A stretch of DNA of 64,000 bases from Gracilimonas tropica DSM 19535. Its GTDB lineage: Bacteria; Bacteroidota; Rhodothermia; Balneolales; Balneolaceae. The position numbers and the translations under genes are program-made. The DNA lies in the NCBI RefSeq assembly GCF_000375425.1, contig NZ_AQXG01000001.1:56000-119999 (forward strand), read 5' to 3'. The notes below the pieces were generated by a model. It was given only the letters and a program-made list of their open reading frames with translations, searched no databases and was not told the DNA's origin. Shown in pieces: positions 56,238-64,000 of the stretch (position 1 is the first letter of the stretch; each line of letters starts with the position of its first letter).

Positions 56238-57574
56238 ATCAACCCACGTGCCTTCATCTCCAAGTACTTATTAATCGCATTCACGGATAATTCTTTGGGT
56301 GGTGTGAGAATAGTTTGAATGCCCCGTTGATTTAGTGCCTTCACTATTTGTTTCTTTTCAAAAGCAAATTTCTCGGCAATGGTTTTGGTGTAAATATCGC
56401 CGGTTGTTTTTGCTTCTTCTTTGAGCAGTGAATTCATTTCCGTGTTCTCAAAAAAGATGGTGACCAGCAGATGATCTTTAGCAATTCGTTGTAAATAGGG
56501 AAGCTGCCGCTCCATCGACGAGAAAGTTTCAAAATTGGTATAAAGCAGTACCAGGCTTCGTTGGTTGACGTGCTTTTTCAGTGAAATGACCAACCGCTCA
56601 TAATCCGATTCCAGAAAATTGGTATCCAAGTTATACAATGCTTCCTGAATCCGCTGGATATGCGTTCGTTTCTTTTCCGGTTTTACGATAACAGAATCTT
56701 TGTTAGAGAAGGTAATCAACCCGGCTTTATCTTCTTTAATAAGGGAAATATTCGAAATCACCAGGCTGGTGTTGATGGCGTAATCGAGCAGGTGCAGTCC
56801 ATCAAACGGCATTTTCATCACGCGCCCCATGTCGATGGCGTTGATCACATTTTGCGATCGCTCATCCTGATATTGATTCACCATCAGGTCATTGGTCCGG
56901 GCTGTTGCTTTCCAATTGATGGAGCGGACATCATCGCCCCGCACGTATTCCTTGATCTGATCAAATTCCATCGTATGTCCCACTCTGCGGATCTTCTTCA
57001 CCCCAATATCGGTGAGTCGATTGGAAATGGCATACATCTCAAACTTGCGCATCTGAATAAAAGACGGATACACCGGAATGGTTTCCTGAGCCTGTAGTGA
57101 TAGTTTTCGGCGAACCAATCCCAATCGGCTTTGGGTAAAAAGATTGATGTTCCCGAAATCGTATTCACCGCGTTGGGTGGGACGTAATTCATAGCCAAAG
57201 ATCTTTTCTTCGCCCGCAGCGAATTCTCCCCAAAATCCAAAATCCCGAAGCTGAAACTGATGCGGAATTTCATCGATAATCTCGGCCTTGATGGAAAACA
57301 AATACCGGTTTTTCAGGTTGAGCTGAATGCTGTTTTCATCACCATTGGAAAGTCGTTTTGGGATGATCCGATTCCCGGAAAATGGCTCGCTCTTTGAAAA
57401 AAGTAGCAGCAAGTCGATCACAAATATCACCGCAAAAGCCAAAAGCATTAATTCTGCAAATGGTCCGACAATCGGTACGAAATATCCCACTAAAAATGCC
57501 AAGGCAATCCCGGCCAACCCCTGGAAAAACAGGTTGCTGAGATGTATTTGCTTTAGGATTTTTATGGGATTCAT
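56234..57574 (-). CDS. DUF58 domain protein
   Basis: A 446-residue protein with two N-terminal helices (about 15-60) and the DUF58 signature EYVRGDDVRSINWKATARTNDLMV (about 210-235), followed by a von Willebrand A-like fold (LVLLYTNFETF). DUF58 proteins work with MoxR ATPases in envelope or assembly functions. It is the last gene of the MoxR operon, separated from moxR by a 190-bp repeat-containing gap. Confidence 0.9.
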   Translation of the reverse strand: MNPIKILKQIHLSNLFFQGLAGIALAFLVGYFVPIVGPFAELMLLAFAVIFVIDLLLLFSKSEPFSGNRIIPKRLSNGDENSIQLNLKNRYLFSIKAEIIDEIPHQFQLRDFGFWGEFAAGEEKIFGYELRPTQRGEYDFGNINLFTQSRLGLVRRKLSLQAQETIPVYPSFIQMRKFEMYAISNRLTDIGVKKIRRVGHTMEFDQIKEYVRGDDVRSINWKATARTNDLMVNQYQDERSQNVINAIDMGRVMKMPFDGLHLLDYAINTSLVISNISLIKEDKAGLITFSNKDSVIVKPEKKRTHIQRIQEALYNLDTNFLESDYERLVISLKKHVNQRSLVLLYTNFETFSSMERQLPYLQRIAKDHLLVTIFFENTEMNSLLKEEAKTTGDIYTKTIAEKFAFEKKQIVKALNQRGIQTILTPPKELSVNAINKYLEMKARGLI

Positions 57575-57595
57575 AGATTTTTTGTCGATTCAGAG

Positions 57596-57730
57596 AAGTC
57601 TTCCCTTAAGGGAAGTACGGCTTTAGCCGGGATGGGTGTTGGTGCCAAATCTTCGTGGCATTTACTACAAACACCCTCCGACCGACCTCACATTCGTTCA
57701 GTCCGGCACCTCCTTTAAGGGAGGATTAAT
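57596..57730. repeat. Inverted pair of dispersed repeats between moxR and the DUF58 gene
   Basis: A partial plus-strand unit (TCTTCCCTTAAGGGAAGTAC, from 57599) faces a minus-strand unit (57671-57725: ACACCCTCCGACC ... GGCACCTCCTTTAAGGGAGG). Both belong to the family seen at 339-394 and 5066-5121. The opposing copies could form a large imperfect hairpin in the mRNA. No gene is encoded. Confidence 0.65.
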
Positions 57731-57764
57731 TTCGATGCATTTATAGTTTTTTGATTGATAATTC

Positions 57765-58754
57765 TCACCTCGGTACTTCCACTTTTTCCAATATCATCTG
57801 TATTACCTGATCTGGTTTCATACCTTCCATTTCACGTTCGGGGGTTAAGGTGATTCGGTGCCGTAAAACGGGATTTATGACTTCTTTCACATCTTCGGGA
57901 GTGATGAAATCCCGCCCTTTCATGGCGGCTCTTGCCTGGGATGCTCTCATCACAAAAACAGACGCTCTCGGCGAAGCACCGATGGAAACCGAACTGCTGT
58001 TTCGGGTGCTTTGGATGATCTCTGCAATGTATTTCATCAACTCGGGTTCAACGTGAATTCCCGATACAACGTCCTGTTGATCCTGAATGTCTTTAGCTGA
58101 AACTACCTTAGCCAGATCACTTATATTAAGCTTATTCTTTCGTTTATAGCTTCCGGCAATGATCTCTATTTCCTCATCCAAAGAAGGGTAAGGGACATCA
58201 ATCCGAAACAGAAAACGGTCGAGCTGAGCTTCCGGGAGCCGATACGTACCTTCGTGTTCAATTGGGTTTTGTGTAGCTACCACCATGAACGGGGCATCCA
58301 TAGGGTAGGTTTTACCATCCACGGTGACCTGCCGTTCTTCCATCACCTCGAACAGCGCAGCCTGTGTTTTGGCGGGTGAACGATTGATCTCATCAATGAG
58401 AACGATGTTGGAGAAAACCGGTCCCTGTTTGAAATCGAAATTGGTGGTTTTTGGATTGAAAACCGAAGTTCCGGTAACGTCGGCCGGCATCAAATCGGGA
58501 GTAAACTGAATGCGCGAAAAATCCGAATCAATGGTTTGGGCAAGTAATTTGGTGGTGAGCGTTTTGGCCGTTCCAGGCACGCCTTCTATTAAAACGTGAC
58601 CATTGGCAAGAAGTGCAGCGATCAGTAAATCCACCATTTCGTGCTGGCCTACGATCACTTTTCCGATCTCGCCACGAATGGCATCTACAAGTTTTTCGAC
58701 TCCGGAAAGATCGGTACGATTTTCAAAAGGTTGCTGATTTTCTTCAGTGCTCAT
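57765..58754 (-). CDS. moxR: MoxR family AAA+ ATPase
   Basis: A 329-residue ATPase with Walker A GVPGTAKT (58-65), Walker B and the following DEINRSPAKTQAALFEVMEE, and the AAA+ lid with ATQNPIEHEGTYRLPEAQLDRF. MoxR proteins act as chaperones for partner proteins with vWA or DUF58 domains, and the DUF58 gene is downstream. It overlaps the DUF4350 gene upstream by 4 bp. Confidence 0.95.
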   Translation of the reverse strand: MSTEENQQPFENRTDLSGVEKLVDAIRGEIGKVIVGQHEMVDLLIAALLANGHVLIEGVPGTAKTLTTKLLAQTIDSDFSRIQFTPDLMPADVTGTSVFNPKTTNFDFKQGPVFSNIVLIDEINRSPAKTQAALFEVMEERQVTVDGKTYPMDAPFMVVATQNPIEHEGTYRLPEAQLDRFLFRIDVPYPSLDEEIEIIAGSYKRKNKLNISDLAKVVSAKDIQDQQDVVSGIHVEPELMKYIAEIIQSTRNSSSVSIGASPRASVFVMRASQARAAMKGRDFITPEDVKEVINPVLRHRITLTPEREMEGMKPDQVIQMILEKVEVPR

Positions 58755-59953
58755 CGTTCACTTTGGTTATAAAATTGATCGATACGATCAGTTAATATTT
58801 TCAGTTCTTTAGCGGTGATTTTATCTTTGCTTGAAGTCAACTCAATAATATCGAACAAAGCTTCAATTTCGGTTTTATCGATGCCGGAGCGTTGTGAAAT
58901 ATCCTGCCTTAACTGTTCATTTTGTTCTTCTGTATCAAGGCTTAAATGACTTCGAATGTAATCAAAAAAGAAACGGATTTTTTTGTCGGCTATGAGTTTG
59001 TGATCGCCTTTCTCCCGGTAGAGGTCTCCAATGGTTTTAGCAAACTCAATACTTGAATTCTTAGGGGGAGTGATTTCAGGGATGACCCGCTGCTTGCGTT
59101 TGGCCCTAAAGATCATAAACAGGATCACTCCCGTAACAGTTAAGATCCAGACCCAACGCAGATGCTTTTCAGAAACCACATATCGCATCATATTTCCACC
59201 ACGGCGATTCACATCCTTGTAATATTCATCCCAAATCACCGGCTGATCGGGGAGATAAGAAAAAGCTTTGGCGGCATACTCAGCTCCCAATTCATCCCGG
59301 ACAAAATAATTCGTAAAAAGAGTGGGGTTGGAATGCAGAAAAATTGCTCCTTCCCCAAAAGGGATTTTCAAAAAAGTAGTATGGCCGTCCTCATTATACC
59401 CAAGCTCAACGGGATTCAGCGTGGTATCAATATTGGAGAAATAGGTTTGGGTGGTGCTTTGCCGGTATGGATATCCATTCTCTGATCTGAGAGCTGGGTT
59501 GGTAAAATTGATATGAGTGGTATCCTCAGTGAGAATAGATCCGCCTCCCAATAATGGATTATTGAAAGTGGTGCCAATATCGAGCGTGTCTTTGAATACA
59601 TTTTGATAGGTTCTTGCAGCAATAAAAATATTTGTCCCTTGCCGTACCTGTGAAAATAAGATCTCTGTTTCAAATTCGTCGAGACCGAAGCTTTTGTTGA
59701 TGAAGATCCAGTTCTTTTGGGGATTCAGGGTGTCGGCATAATCAAAAATGGGAGCCCGGTTTTCGGTGATATCCTGATTTGGAAAAAGGGAAGGCAGATA
59801 TTCGTGGAGTAAAAATTCGCCATAAGGAATTTTGCTATCTGCAGAAAAGCTTTCGGTCCAGTCCAGCGGCTTGGGCTTGAAGATCTGAACGATCAGGAAA
59901 ATCCCAACTACAAATGCGAGGATATAATAATATGTGCGTTCTTTGTTGAGCAC
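58751..59953 (-). CDS. DUF4350 domain membrane protein
   Basis: A 400-residue protein starting with GTG (59953); GGAGG lies about 13 bases upstream. An N-terminal helix (about 8-24) precedes an extracytoplasmic domain with DUF4350-type motifs (PYGEFLLHEYLPSLF, GTNIFIAARTYQNVF, EGAIFLHSNPTLFTNYF). A second helix near residue 270 and a cytoplasmic helical C-terminus follow. It belongs to a MoxR-linked envelope complex; its biochemical role is unknown. Confidence 0.85.
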   Translation of the reverse strand: MLNKERTYYYILAFVVGIFLIVQIFKPKPLDWTESFSADSKIPYGEFLLHEYLPSLFPNQDITENRAPIFDYADTLNPQKNWIFINKSFGLDEFETEILFSQVRQGTNIFIAARTYQNVFKDTLDIGTTFNNPLLGGGSILTEDTTHINFTNPALRSENGYPYRQSTTQTYFSNIDTTLNPVELGYNEDGHTTFLKIPFGEGAIFLHSNPTLFTNYFVRDELGAEYAAKAFSYLPDQPVIWDEYYKDVNRRGGNMMRYVVSEKHLRWVWILTVTGVILFMIFRAKRKQRVIPEITPPKNSSIEFAKTIGDLYREKGDHKLIADKKIRFFFDYIRSHLSLDTEEQNEQLRQDISQRSGIDKTEIEALFDIIELTSSKDKITAKELKILTDRIDQFYNQSER

Positions 59954-59955
59954 GC

Positions 59956-60660
59956 TCAGTTTTTAACCTCCAGATTTTGATAGATCTCCCAAAACTTATT
60001 GAATCCAACCTCATCAATCCGAAAATCTCCATATTCCACATATTCGTAAAAAAAGGTGAGTCGGGTGAAGGTTGATTTTGCCGGGTGACCTGATAGCTCC
60101 CTCAAATAATCGCTGTTGGTTTTATCGGCCTTCCAGAGAATGAGGTCGGCCTGTGAAAGTTCGCGTAATGCTTTCAGGTATAAAATCCGAACGGCATCTT
60201 TGAAGTTATTCGAATCAACCGCTTTACGGAGCAATTCATCGTAGTTTTTTTGATGGAGAACTTCCTCGGAGATATTGAGCGAAAAATCATCGGCTGTTTT
60301 CTTCCCGGTAAAAGAGGTTGTTAATTTACCGCCAAGTATTTGATTGATGATGGCAATCAAAACCGCAGCAAATATGCCGATGAAGGCAATCCGGATAAAA
60401 ACGGAAGCCCATTTACTTTGAAAGATGCTGCCAAGCAATTGGAATAGCCAGGCACGTATTCGGCTCCAAAGGGAAGCGGGATTTTTTGGAGGTTCGTTAT
60501 ACTCAAATTCCCTTTCGGAAGTAAGTGAGCGAAAAGCATCCTCATCCACAGTGCGGACAGATATTTCGCTGGAGTCAGAGGGTAATGCATGGGACTTATC
60601 CTGCCCTGAAGCGAGCAAGGGAATCATTCCAAGAAAAAGTAAAATAACCGTTCGAATCAC
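59956..60660 (-). CDS. DUF4129 domain protein
   Basis: A 234-residue protein with a signal peptide (about 1-20), a membrane helix (about 90-112) and the C-terminal DUF4129 region (NFKDAVRILYLKALRELSQA, then LTFFYEYVEYGDFRIDEVGF). The start is GTG in a GTGA overlap with the upstream stop. DUF4129 proteins belong to MoxR/DUF58/transglutaminase-type clusters. Function unknown. Confidence 0.85.
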   Translation of the reverse strand: MIRTVILLFLGMIPLLASGQDKSHALPSDSSEISVRTVDEDAFRSLTSEREFEYNEPPKNPASLWSRIRAWLFQLLGSIFQSKWASVFIRIAFIGIFAAVLIAIINQILGGKLTTSFTGKKTADDFSLNISEEVLHQKNYDELLRKAVDSNNFKDAVRILYLKALRELSQADLILWKADKTNSDYLRELSGHPAKSTFTRLTFFYEYVEYGDFRIDEVGFNKFWEIYQNLEVKN

Positions 60661-61481
60661 CCCAATTCCTCAATCTGCTGTCGGAGTCCGGTACCTTCTT
60701 TGCGTTCCACCAGGTTGAAATAATGCAGGCACATGGCTATGAGCATGAGCACCGAAAACAAAGAAGCTATGACAATCACTAAGCCATAAAAGACTCCCAT
60801 GGCAGACATCATCGATGACTCTGCATCAGCTCCCATTATGCCCATAAAACTGATAACGATGGACAAAGGTATAATGAGGATATAGGACATAAAGGTGGAG
60901 ATGATGTTCATTACCAAATAAACACCGAAAGTAAACCACCAGTGTCCTTGCGTTAGGTTCCAGGATCGACTGATGGCATCAATGGGGTTGAGGTCTTCAA
61001 GAATCGATGTGGCCGGTGCCAGGAACAATTTCACTCCAATATAGATCGCAGGGATCAGAAACAGGAAGGCTGAAAAGAAGATCGCGATGATGATGATGAT
61101 ATAGATCAGGAACAGTTTGAAGAAGTTAGCCCCAAATCGGTCTGTGATCTGGGAGAGCTGCACTTCAGCATGATCTCTGGCTACCTGAACGTGGGTTAAA
61201 CTGGCCGTCAAAAGTGCTCCGGATGAGAAAGCCAGCAACAACATCCCAAACAGAAAATTGGCGGTGAATAGAGTGCCGGGATCGGCATTTGGGTTCTCCA
61301 TGACGGCCGTGAAAAAACCGGAATAGGCATCTCCGACTAAAATACCCGATACCAGGTAAAATGGCAGAACCAGCAATAACAGCGCTTTCCCAAGGCTTTT
61401 CCAATAGATACGAATGTATTGAAAAGAATCAGTTAAAATTCCACCGAGGTCACGATATTTTTGAAGTACGAAGTCGTTCAT
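60657..61481 (-). CDS. Six-helix membrane protein of the MoxR operon
   Basis: A 274-residue protein with about six helices and a soluble start (MNDFVLQKYRDLGGILTDSF). Segments such as NPIDAISRSWNLTQGHWWFTFGVYLVMNII resemble uncharacterised membrane proteins found beside SpoIIM and DUF4129 genes in related bacteria. It overlaps the SpoIIM gene by 32 bp and the DUF4129 gene by 4 bp. The role is unknown. Confidence 0.8.
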   Translation of the reverse strand: MNDFVLQKYRDLGGILTDSFQYIRIYWKSLGKALLLLVLPFYLVSGILVGDAYSGFFTAVMENPNADPGTLFTANFLFGMLLLAFSSGALLTASLTHVQVARDHAEVQLSQITDRFGANFFKLFLIYIIIIIAIFFSAFLFLIPAIYIGVKLFLAPATSILEDLNPIDAISRSWNLTQGHWWFTFGVYLVMNIISTFMSYILIIPLSIVISFMGIMGADAESSMMSAMGVFYGLVIVIASLFSVLMLIAMCLHYFNLVERKEGTGLRQQIEELG

Positions 61482-62430
61482 TTTTATTTTTTAAGGTGAT
61501 TGGCAACCAGACGAAATAATACAGAATGAAAGCGAAAGAACCGAAGATTATGCACAAACTCAACCAAAGCGGCATTTGGGTATAGCGGGTTACGAAAGAC
61601 TCGAGCAGTCCAGCGGTTATAAAAATAGGAACTAAGCCAATGATCATTTTCAGGCCCTCCTTACCGGCTTTGATGAAAGAGCGACGGCGTGTGTACGTTC
61701 CCGGAAATAAGATTCCGTTTCCTATTACAAATCCTGCGGCTCCGGCAATAACAATGGCAGAAAGCTCAAGTGCACCGTGAATGAAGATCACGCGCAGGGC
61801 TTCGCCGATCAATCCATATTCAGCGAAGAAATGCAGAAAAGCACCCACCATTACTCCATTTTGAAGCAAGATTACGCCGGTACCGATGGAAGTTAAAAGT
61901 CCGCTTGTAAAAGCAAAAAAAGATACCTTGACATTATTGATCGTGATCGCAAAAAACATTTCCAGCTCTTCGGCTTTTTTGTAAACAGCAAGGGGATCGC
62001 CTTTTTCAATATTGCTGATGGTCATGTTGACGTAAGCATCGCCCATGATCAATCGTACAAAAGAGGGGTCGTTTACGGACGATAGAACTCCAATGCTAAT
62101 AGCGAGCATAAAAACGATGAGGCTGTACAGCAATTCCTTCTGTTTGGAGCCAAATAATTCGGGTAATTCCTGTGTCCAAAAGGTGATGAGCCGACGACGA
62201 TCTTCTTTTCGGGATTTATAAATTTCAGTATGAACGGCCACCGAAAGCTGATTCAGATATTCTTTGGTTTTACTCCCCGGATAGTTCGCTTGTGCATAGG
62301 CAAGATCGGCACTCAATTCGATGTAGAGGTCCGCCAGTTTATCGGGATCGTCAGAAGAGGAATCGTTAAGCAATTGCTCGATCTCCTTCCACTTATCGGC
62401 ATTTTTTCGTAAAAAAGCGACTTCCCTCAT
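61450..62430 (-). CDS. SpoIIM-type (stage II sporulation protein M) membrane protein
   Basis: A 326-residue protein with a soluble helical N-terminus, then about six helices including SLIVFMLAISIGVLSSVNDP and VFIHGALELSAIVIAGAAGFVIG. The last is a hallmark of the SpoIIM/DUF95 family. In non-sporulating bacteria these sit in MoxR/RDD clusters. It is the first gene of the operon and is divergent from the RDD gene, with 146 bp between them. Confidence 0.9.
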   Translation of the reverse strand: MREVAFLRKNADKWKEIEQLLNDSSSDDPDKLADLYIELSADLAYAQANYPGSKTKEYLNQLSVAVHTEIYKSRKEDRRRLITFWTQELPELFGSKQKELLYSLIVFMLAISIGVLSSVNDPSFVRLIMGDAYVNMTISNIEKGDPLAVYKKAEELEMFFAITINNVKVSFFAFTSGLLTSIGTGVILLQNGVMVGAFLHFFAEYGLIGEALRVIFIHGALELSAIVIAGAAGFVIGNGILFPGTYTRRRSFIKAGKEGLKMIIGLVPIFITAGLLESFVTRYTQMPLWLSLCIIFGSFAFILYYFVWLPITLKNKNERLRTSKIS

Positions 62431-62576
62431 TGGTGTGAACCGGTTTTTATTTTAAGTCGGATGCGCATAACTTCATGCTCGTTCGTTGACGGCTCAAGAT
62501 AGTAAATACAATCCATTCAGCCTGAACCGATTTCCTATAAATCTAAAGTGATCAATCGTCAATCATAAATCTCAAG

Positions 62577-63320
62577 ATGGTCGGAATAGAAACCACCCAA
62601 CATGTGAAAATTAGTTATGAGCCGGCTGGTGTGGGCGAGCGTATCCTGGCTTTTTTCCTGGATGCCTTTTTTATGGGGGTGTATTATTTTGTAGTGATAT
62701 GGATTTGGGGATATGCAACGGACCTTGGGAATTCATCTACTCAAGATATGGCGAGTTCCATCTGGGTCTTGTTTGTAGTGCTGGTGCTCCCTTTGATGCT
62801 TTATCATTTGGTTTCTGAAGTGGTCTCTAATGGATACAGTTTGGGGAAAAAGATTGTAGGAATCCGGGTAGTGAAGATAGATGGAACCCGGGCTACTTTA
62901 AGTGGATACTTGGTAAGGTGGCTATTTCGGTTGGTTGAGATTACGATGACGAGTGGAGTGTTGGCTTTTGTAGCTATCATCATGAATGGAAAAGGGCAGC
63001 GCATTGGAGATATTTTGGGTAAGACCTGCGTGATCAAAGAACGCAAGAAAGTGAAGCTGGATAACACGCTGTTTGCTCAGGTATCGGATGCCTACGAACC
63101 AAGATTTCAACAGGTAGCTGAACTGACCGATAAGGATATAAGGATTATCAAAGAAGTGTTGGATTCCCGCAGTCACTACGAATACGATAATTGGTTCCTG
63201 ATGCTCCAAAGAACCCGCAAAAAAATCGAAGATCGTCTCGGAATTTCAGATCACGGAATGAAAGGGGAGGAGTTTTTGGAGACGGTAATCAAGGACTACA
63301 ATGCCATTCATGGGAAATGA
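62577..63320 (+). CDS. RDD family membrane protein
   Basis: A 247-residue protein with an RDD-type start (YEPAGVGERILAFFLDAFFMG), a central segment GYSLGKKIVGIRVVKIDGTRATL, and a third helix (MTSGVLAFVAIIMNGKGQRIGDILGKT), giving the classical three-helix RDD domain. A cytoplasmic helical C-terminus follows (about 150-247). RDD proteins are often next to SpoIIM and MoxR genes, and here it is divergent from that operon. Transport or envelope role inferred from the family. Confidence 0.88.
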   Translation: MVGIETTQHVKISYEPAGVGERILAFFLDAFFMGVYYFVVIWIWGYATDLGNSSTQDMASSIWVLFVVLVLPLMLYHLVSEVVSNGYSLGKKIVGIRVVKIDGTRATLSGYLVRWLFRLVEITMTSGVLAFVAIIMNGKGQRIGDILGKTCVIKERKKVKLDNTLFAQVSDAYEPRFQQVAELTDKDIRIIKEVLDSRSHYEYDNWFLMLQRTRKKIEDRLGISDHGMKGEEFLETVIKDYNAIHGK

Positions 63321-63329
63321 ACCGCGGGT

Positions 63330-63372
63330 TTAATATCGAATATTGAACAGGAGAACATTCAATTTTGAAGTG
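63330..63372 (+). repeat. GAATATTGAA-type dispersed repeat, right copy
   Basis: TTAATATCGAATATTGAACAG then GAGAACATTCAATTTTGAAG. It matches the family at 309-335 and 19661-19741. It lies in the gap before the purine nucleoside phosphorylase gene, followed by a degenerate CTGAAA-type repeat at about 63457-63481. Confidence 0.5.
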
Positions 63373-63485
63373 ATTGAAAAACTGTTTTTTTAGTTGGAAG
63401 GAGGAGCTTCCGAAATTACGTTCTTAAAAACAAGAGTTTGTGGAACGAGTTGAAATCTGAAAGCTGAAGCCTGAAAACTGATAGT

Positions 63486-64000
63486 TTAAAATTTTCTGAT
63501 CAACCCTTTCACCAGTTTCGCAAAAACTTCCTTTTTTTGATCTGCAGCTTCCTTCACCTCAGCATGATCTAATTTCTCTCCGGTTACGCCGGCAGCGGCA
63601 TTTGTTATGAGCGACACAGCAGCTGTTTTAACGCCTAATTTTGCGGCTTCGATGAGCTCGGGAGCAGTGCTCATTCCCACGGCATCGCCGCCCATTTTGC
63701 GGAATGCTTTGATCTCAGCTTTGCTTTCGTAATTGGGACCTTTCACGTAAAGATAGGTTCCCATTTGGGTTTCAATTCCCAGATCGCGGGCAATGGCTTT
63801 TACTTCTTGCGCATATTGCTCAAAGCTGGAATTCCAGGTGTTCCTGGCCGGCTCGGAAACCATGGTGTACTGCTTGATGATGCTGTCAATGATCATTAAA
63901 TCCCCAACATGATAGCGGAGGTTGATTCCACCGGCTGCATTTGAGATGATCAGTTTCTCTACCTCAAAAGCTTTAGCGAGCTGGACAGGAAGCACGGTTT
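63486..64000 (-). CDS. Purine nucleoside phosphorylase (5' end beyond window)
   Basis: About 171 residues, the C-terminal part of a family usually near 270 residues; the frame stays open to the window edge, so the true start lies outside. ISNAAGGINLRYHVGDLMIIDS, YVKGPNYESKAEIKAFRKMGGDAVGMSTAPE and LITNAAAG are class I PNP motifs. The GTG near 63995 is probably an internal codon. It cleaves purine nucleosides with phosphate in salvage. Confidence 0.93.
   Translation of the reverse strand, partial: TVLPVQLAKAFEVEKLIISNAAGGINLRYHVGDLMIIDSIIKQYTMVSEPARNTWNSSFEQYAQEVKAIARDLGIETQMGTYLYVKGPNYESKAEIKAFRKMGGDAVGMSTAPELIEAAKLGVKTAAVSLITNAAAGVTGEKLDHAEVKEAADQKKEVFAKLVKGLIRKF

Overview
The window reads as a gene-dense chromosomal segment of a free-living, aerobically respiring bacterium of the Bacteroidota/Rhodothermota/Balneolota group, most likely Balneolota. 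Three things point there: an alternative complex III fused in one operon to an A2-type caa3 oxidase, Bacteroidota-style TAnnTTTG promoter elements, and several families of short intergenic repeats. The rank is an inference from gene content; no rRNA gene is present to confirm it. I see no tRNA, CRISPR array, prophage or insertion sequence.

Layout. 1-5600: a DUF4175 coiled-coil membrane protein and a metallo-beta-lactamase-fold hydrolase, flanked by repeat-rich non-coding DNA. 5600-18808 (minus strand): one respiratory operon, actABCDEF (quinol:cytochrome c oxidoreductase), then an unusual HTH-transmembrane protein, a SCO copper chaperone, and ctaC-ctaD-ctaE plus subunit IV (caa3 oxidase), closed by a terminator at about 5600. 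A DUF420 assembly factor lies divergently at 19092. 19814-22026: a TSUP permease and an Nramp-fold transporter that lacks the metal ligands. 22389-27270: a low-oxygen/nitrosative-stress group: hemN, an Rrf2 regulator with three cysteines, the RIC/ScdA Fe-S repair protein, and three membrane proteins that look like NnrS or heme-copper-oxidase relatives. 27386-29916: two acyl-CoA dehydrogenases (one glutaryl-CoA type). 30306-38439: a nearly complete C5 heme pathway, hemA-hemC-hemD-hemE-hemF-hemB-hemL plus a DUF6483-like gene, with large palindromes between several genes. 38455-44010: an orphan HExxH protein, a SRPBCC protein and an imelysin / di-heme oxidoreductase / imelysin cluster. 44071-56237: three DUF5128-type beta-propeller proteins, MutS2, an NfeD-SPFH-SPFH operon, an ABC exporter and a membrane protein with six 30-residue repeats. 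56234-62430 (minus): a MoxR/DUF58 operon with DUF4350, DUF4129 and SpoIIM. RDD (62577) is divergent, and a purine nucleoside phosphorylase runs off the right edge.

How it fits together. Heme made by the hem cluster (with HemF for oxygen and HemN for low oxygen) would supply the cytochromes c and the heme-copper oxidase of the adjacent respiratory operon. The Rrf2/RIC group would protect Fe-S clusters and heme proteins from NO. The strongest leads for something undescribed are: the transposase-type HTH domain tethered to the membrane inside the ACIII-caa3 operon; a near-duplicate cytochrome c domain carried by both ActE and CtaC; palindromes in the hem cluster whose arms differ between copies yet stay perfectly self-complementary; a shared AAGAC-N6-GTCTT-like operator in the Rrf2/RIC group; and a 7-bp tandem repeat that ends four bases before a start codon.
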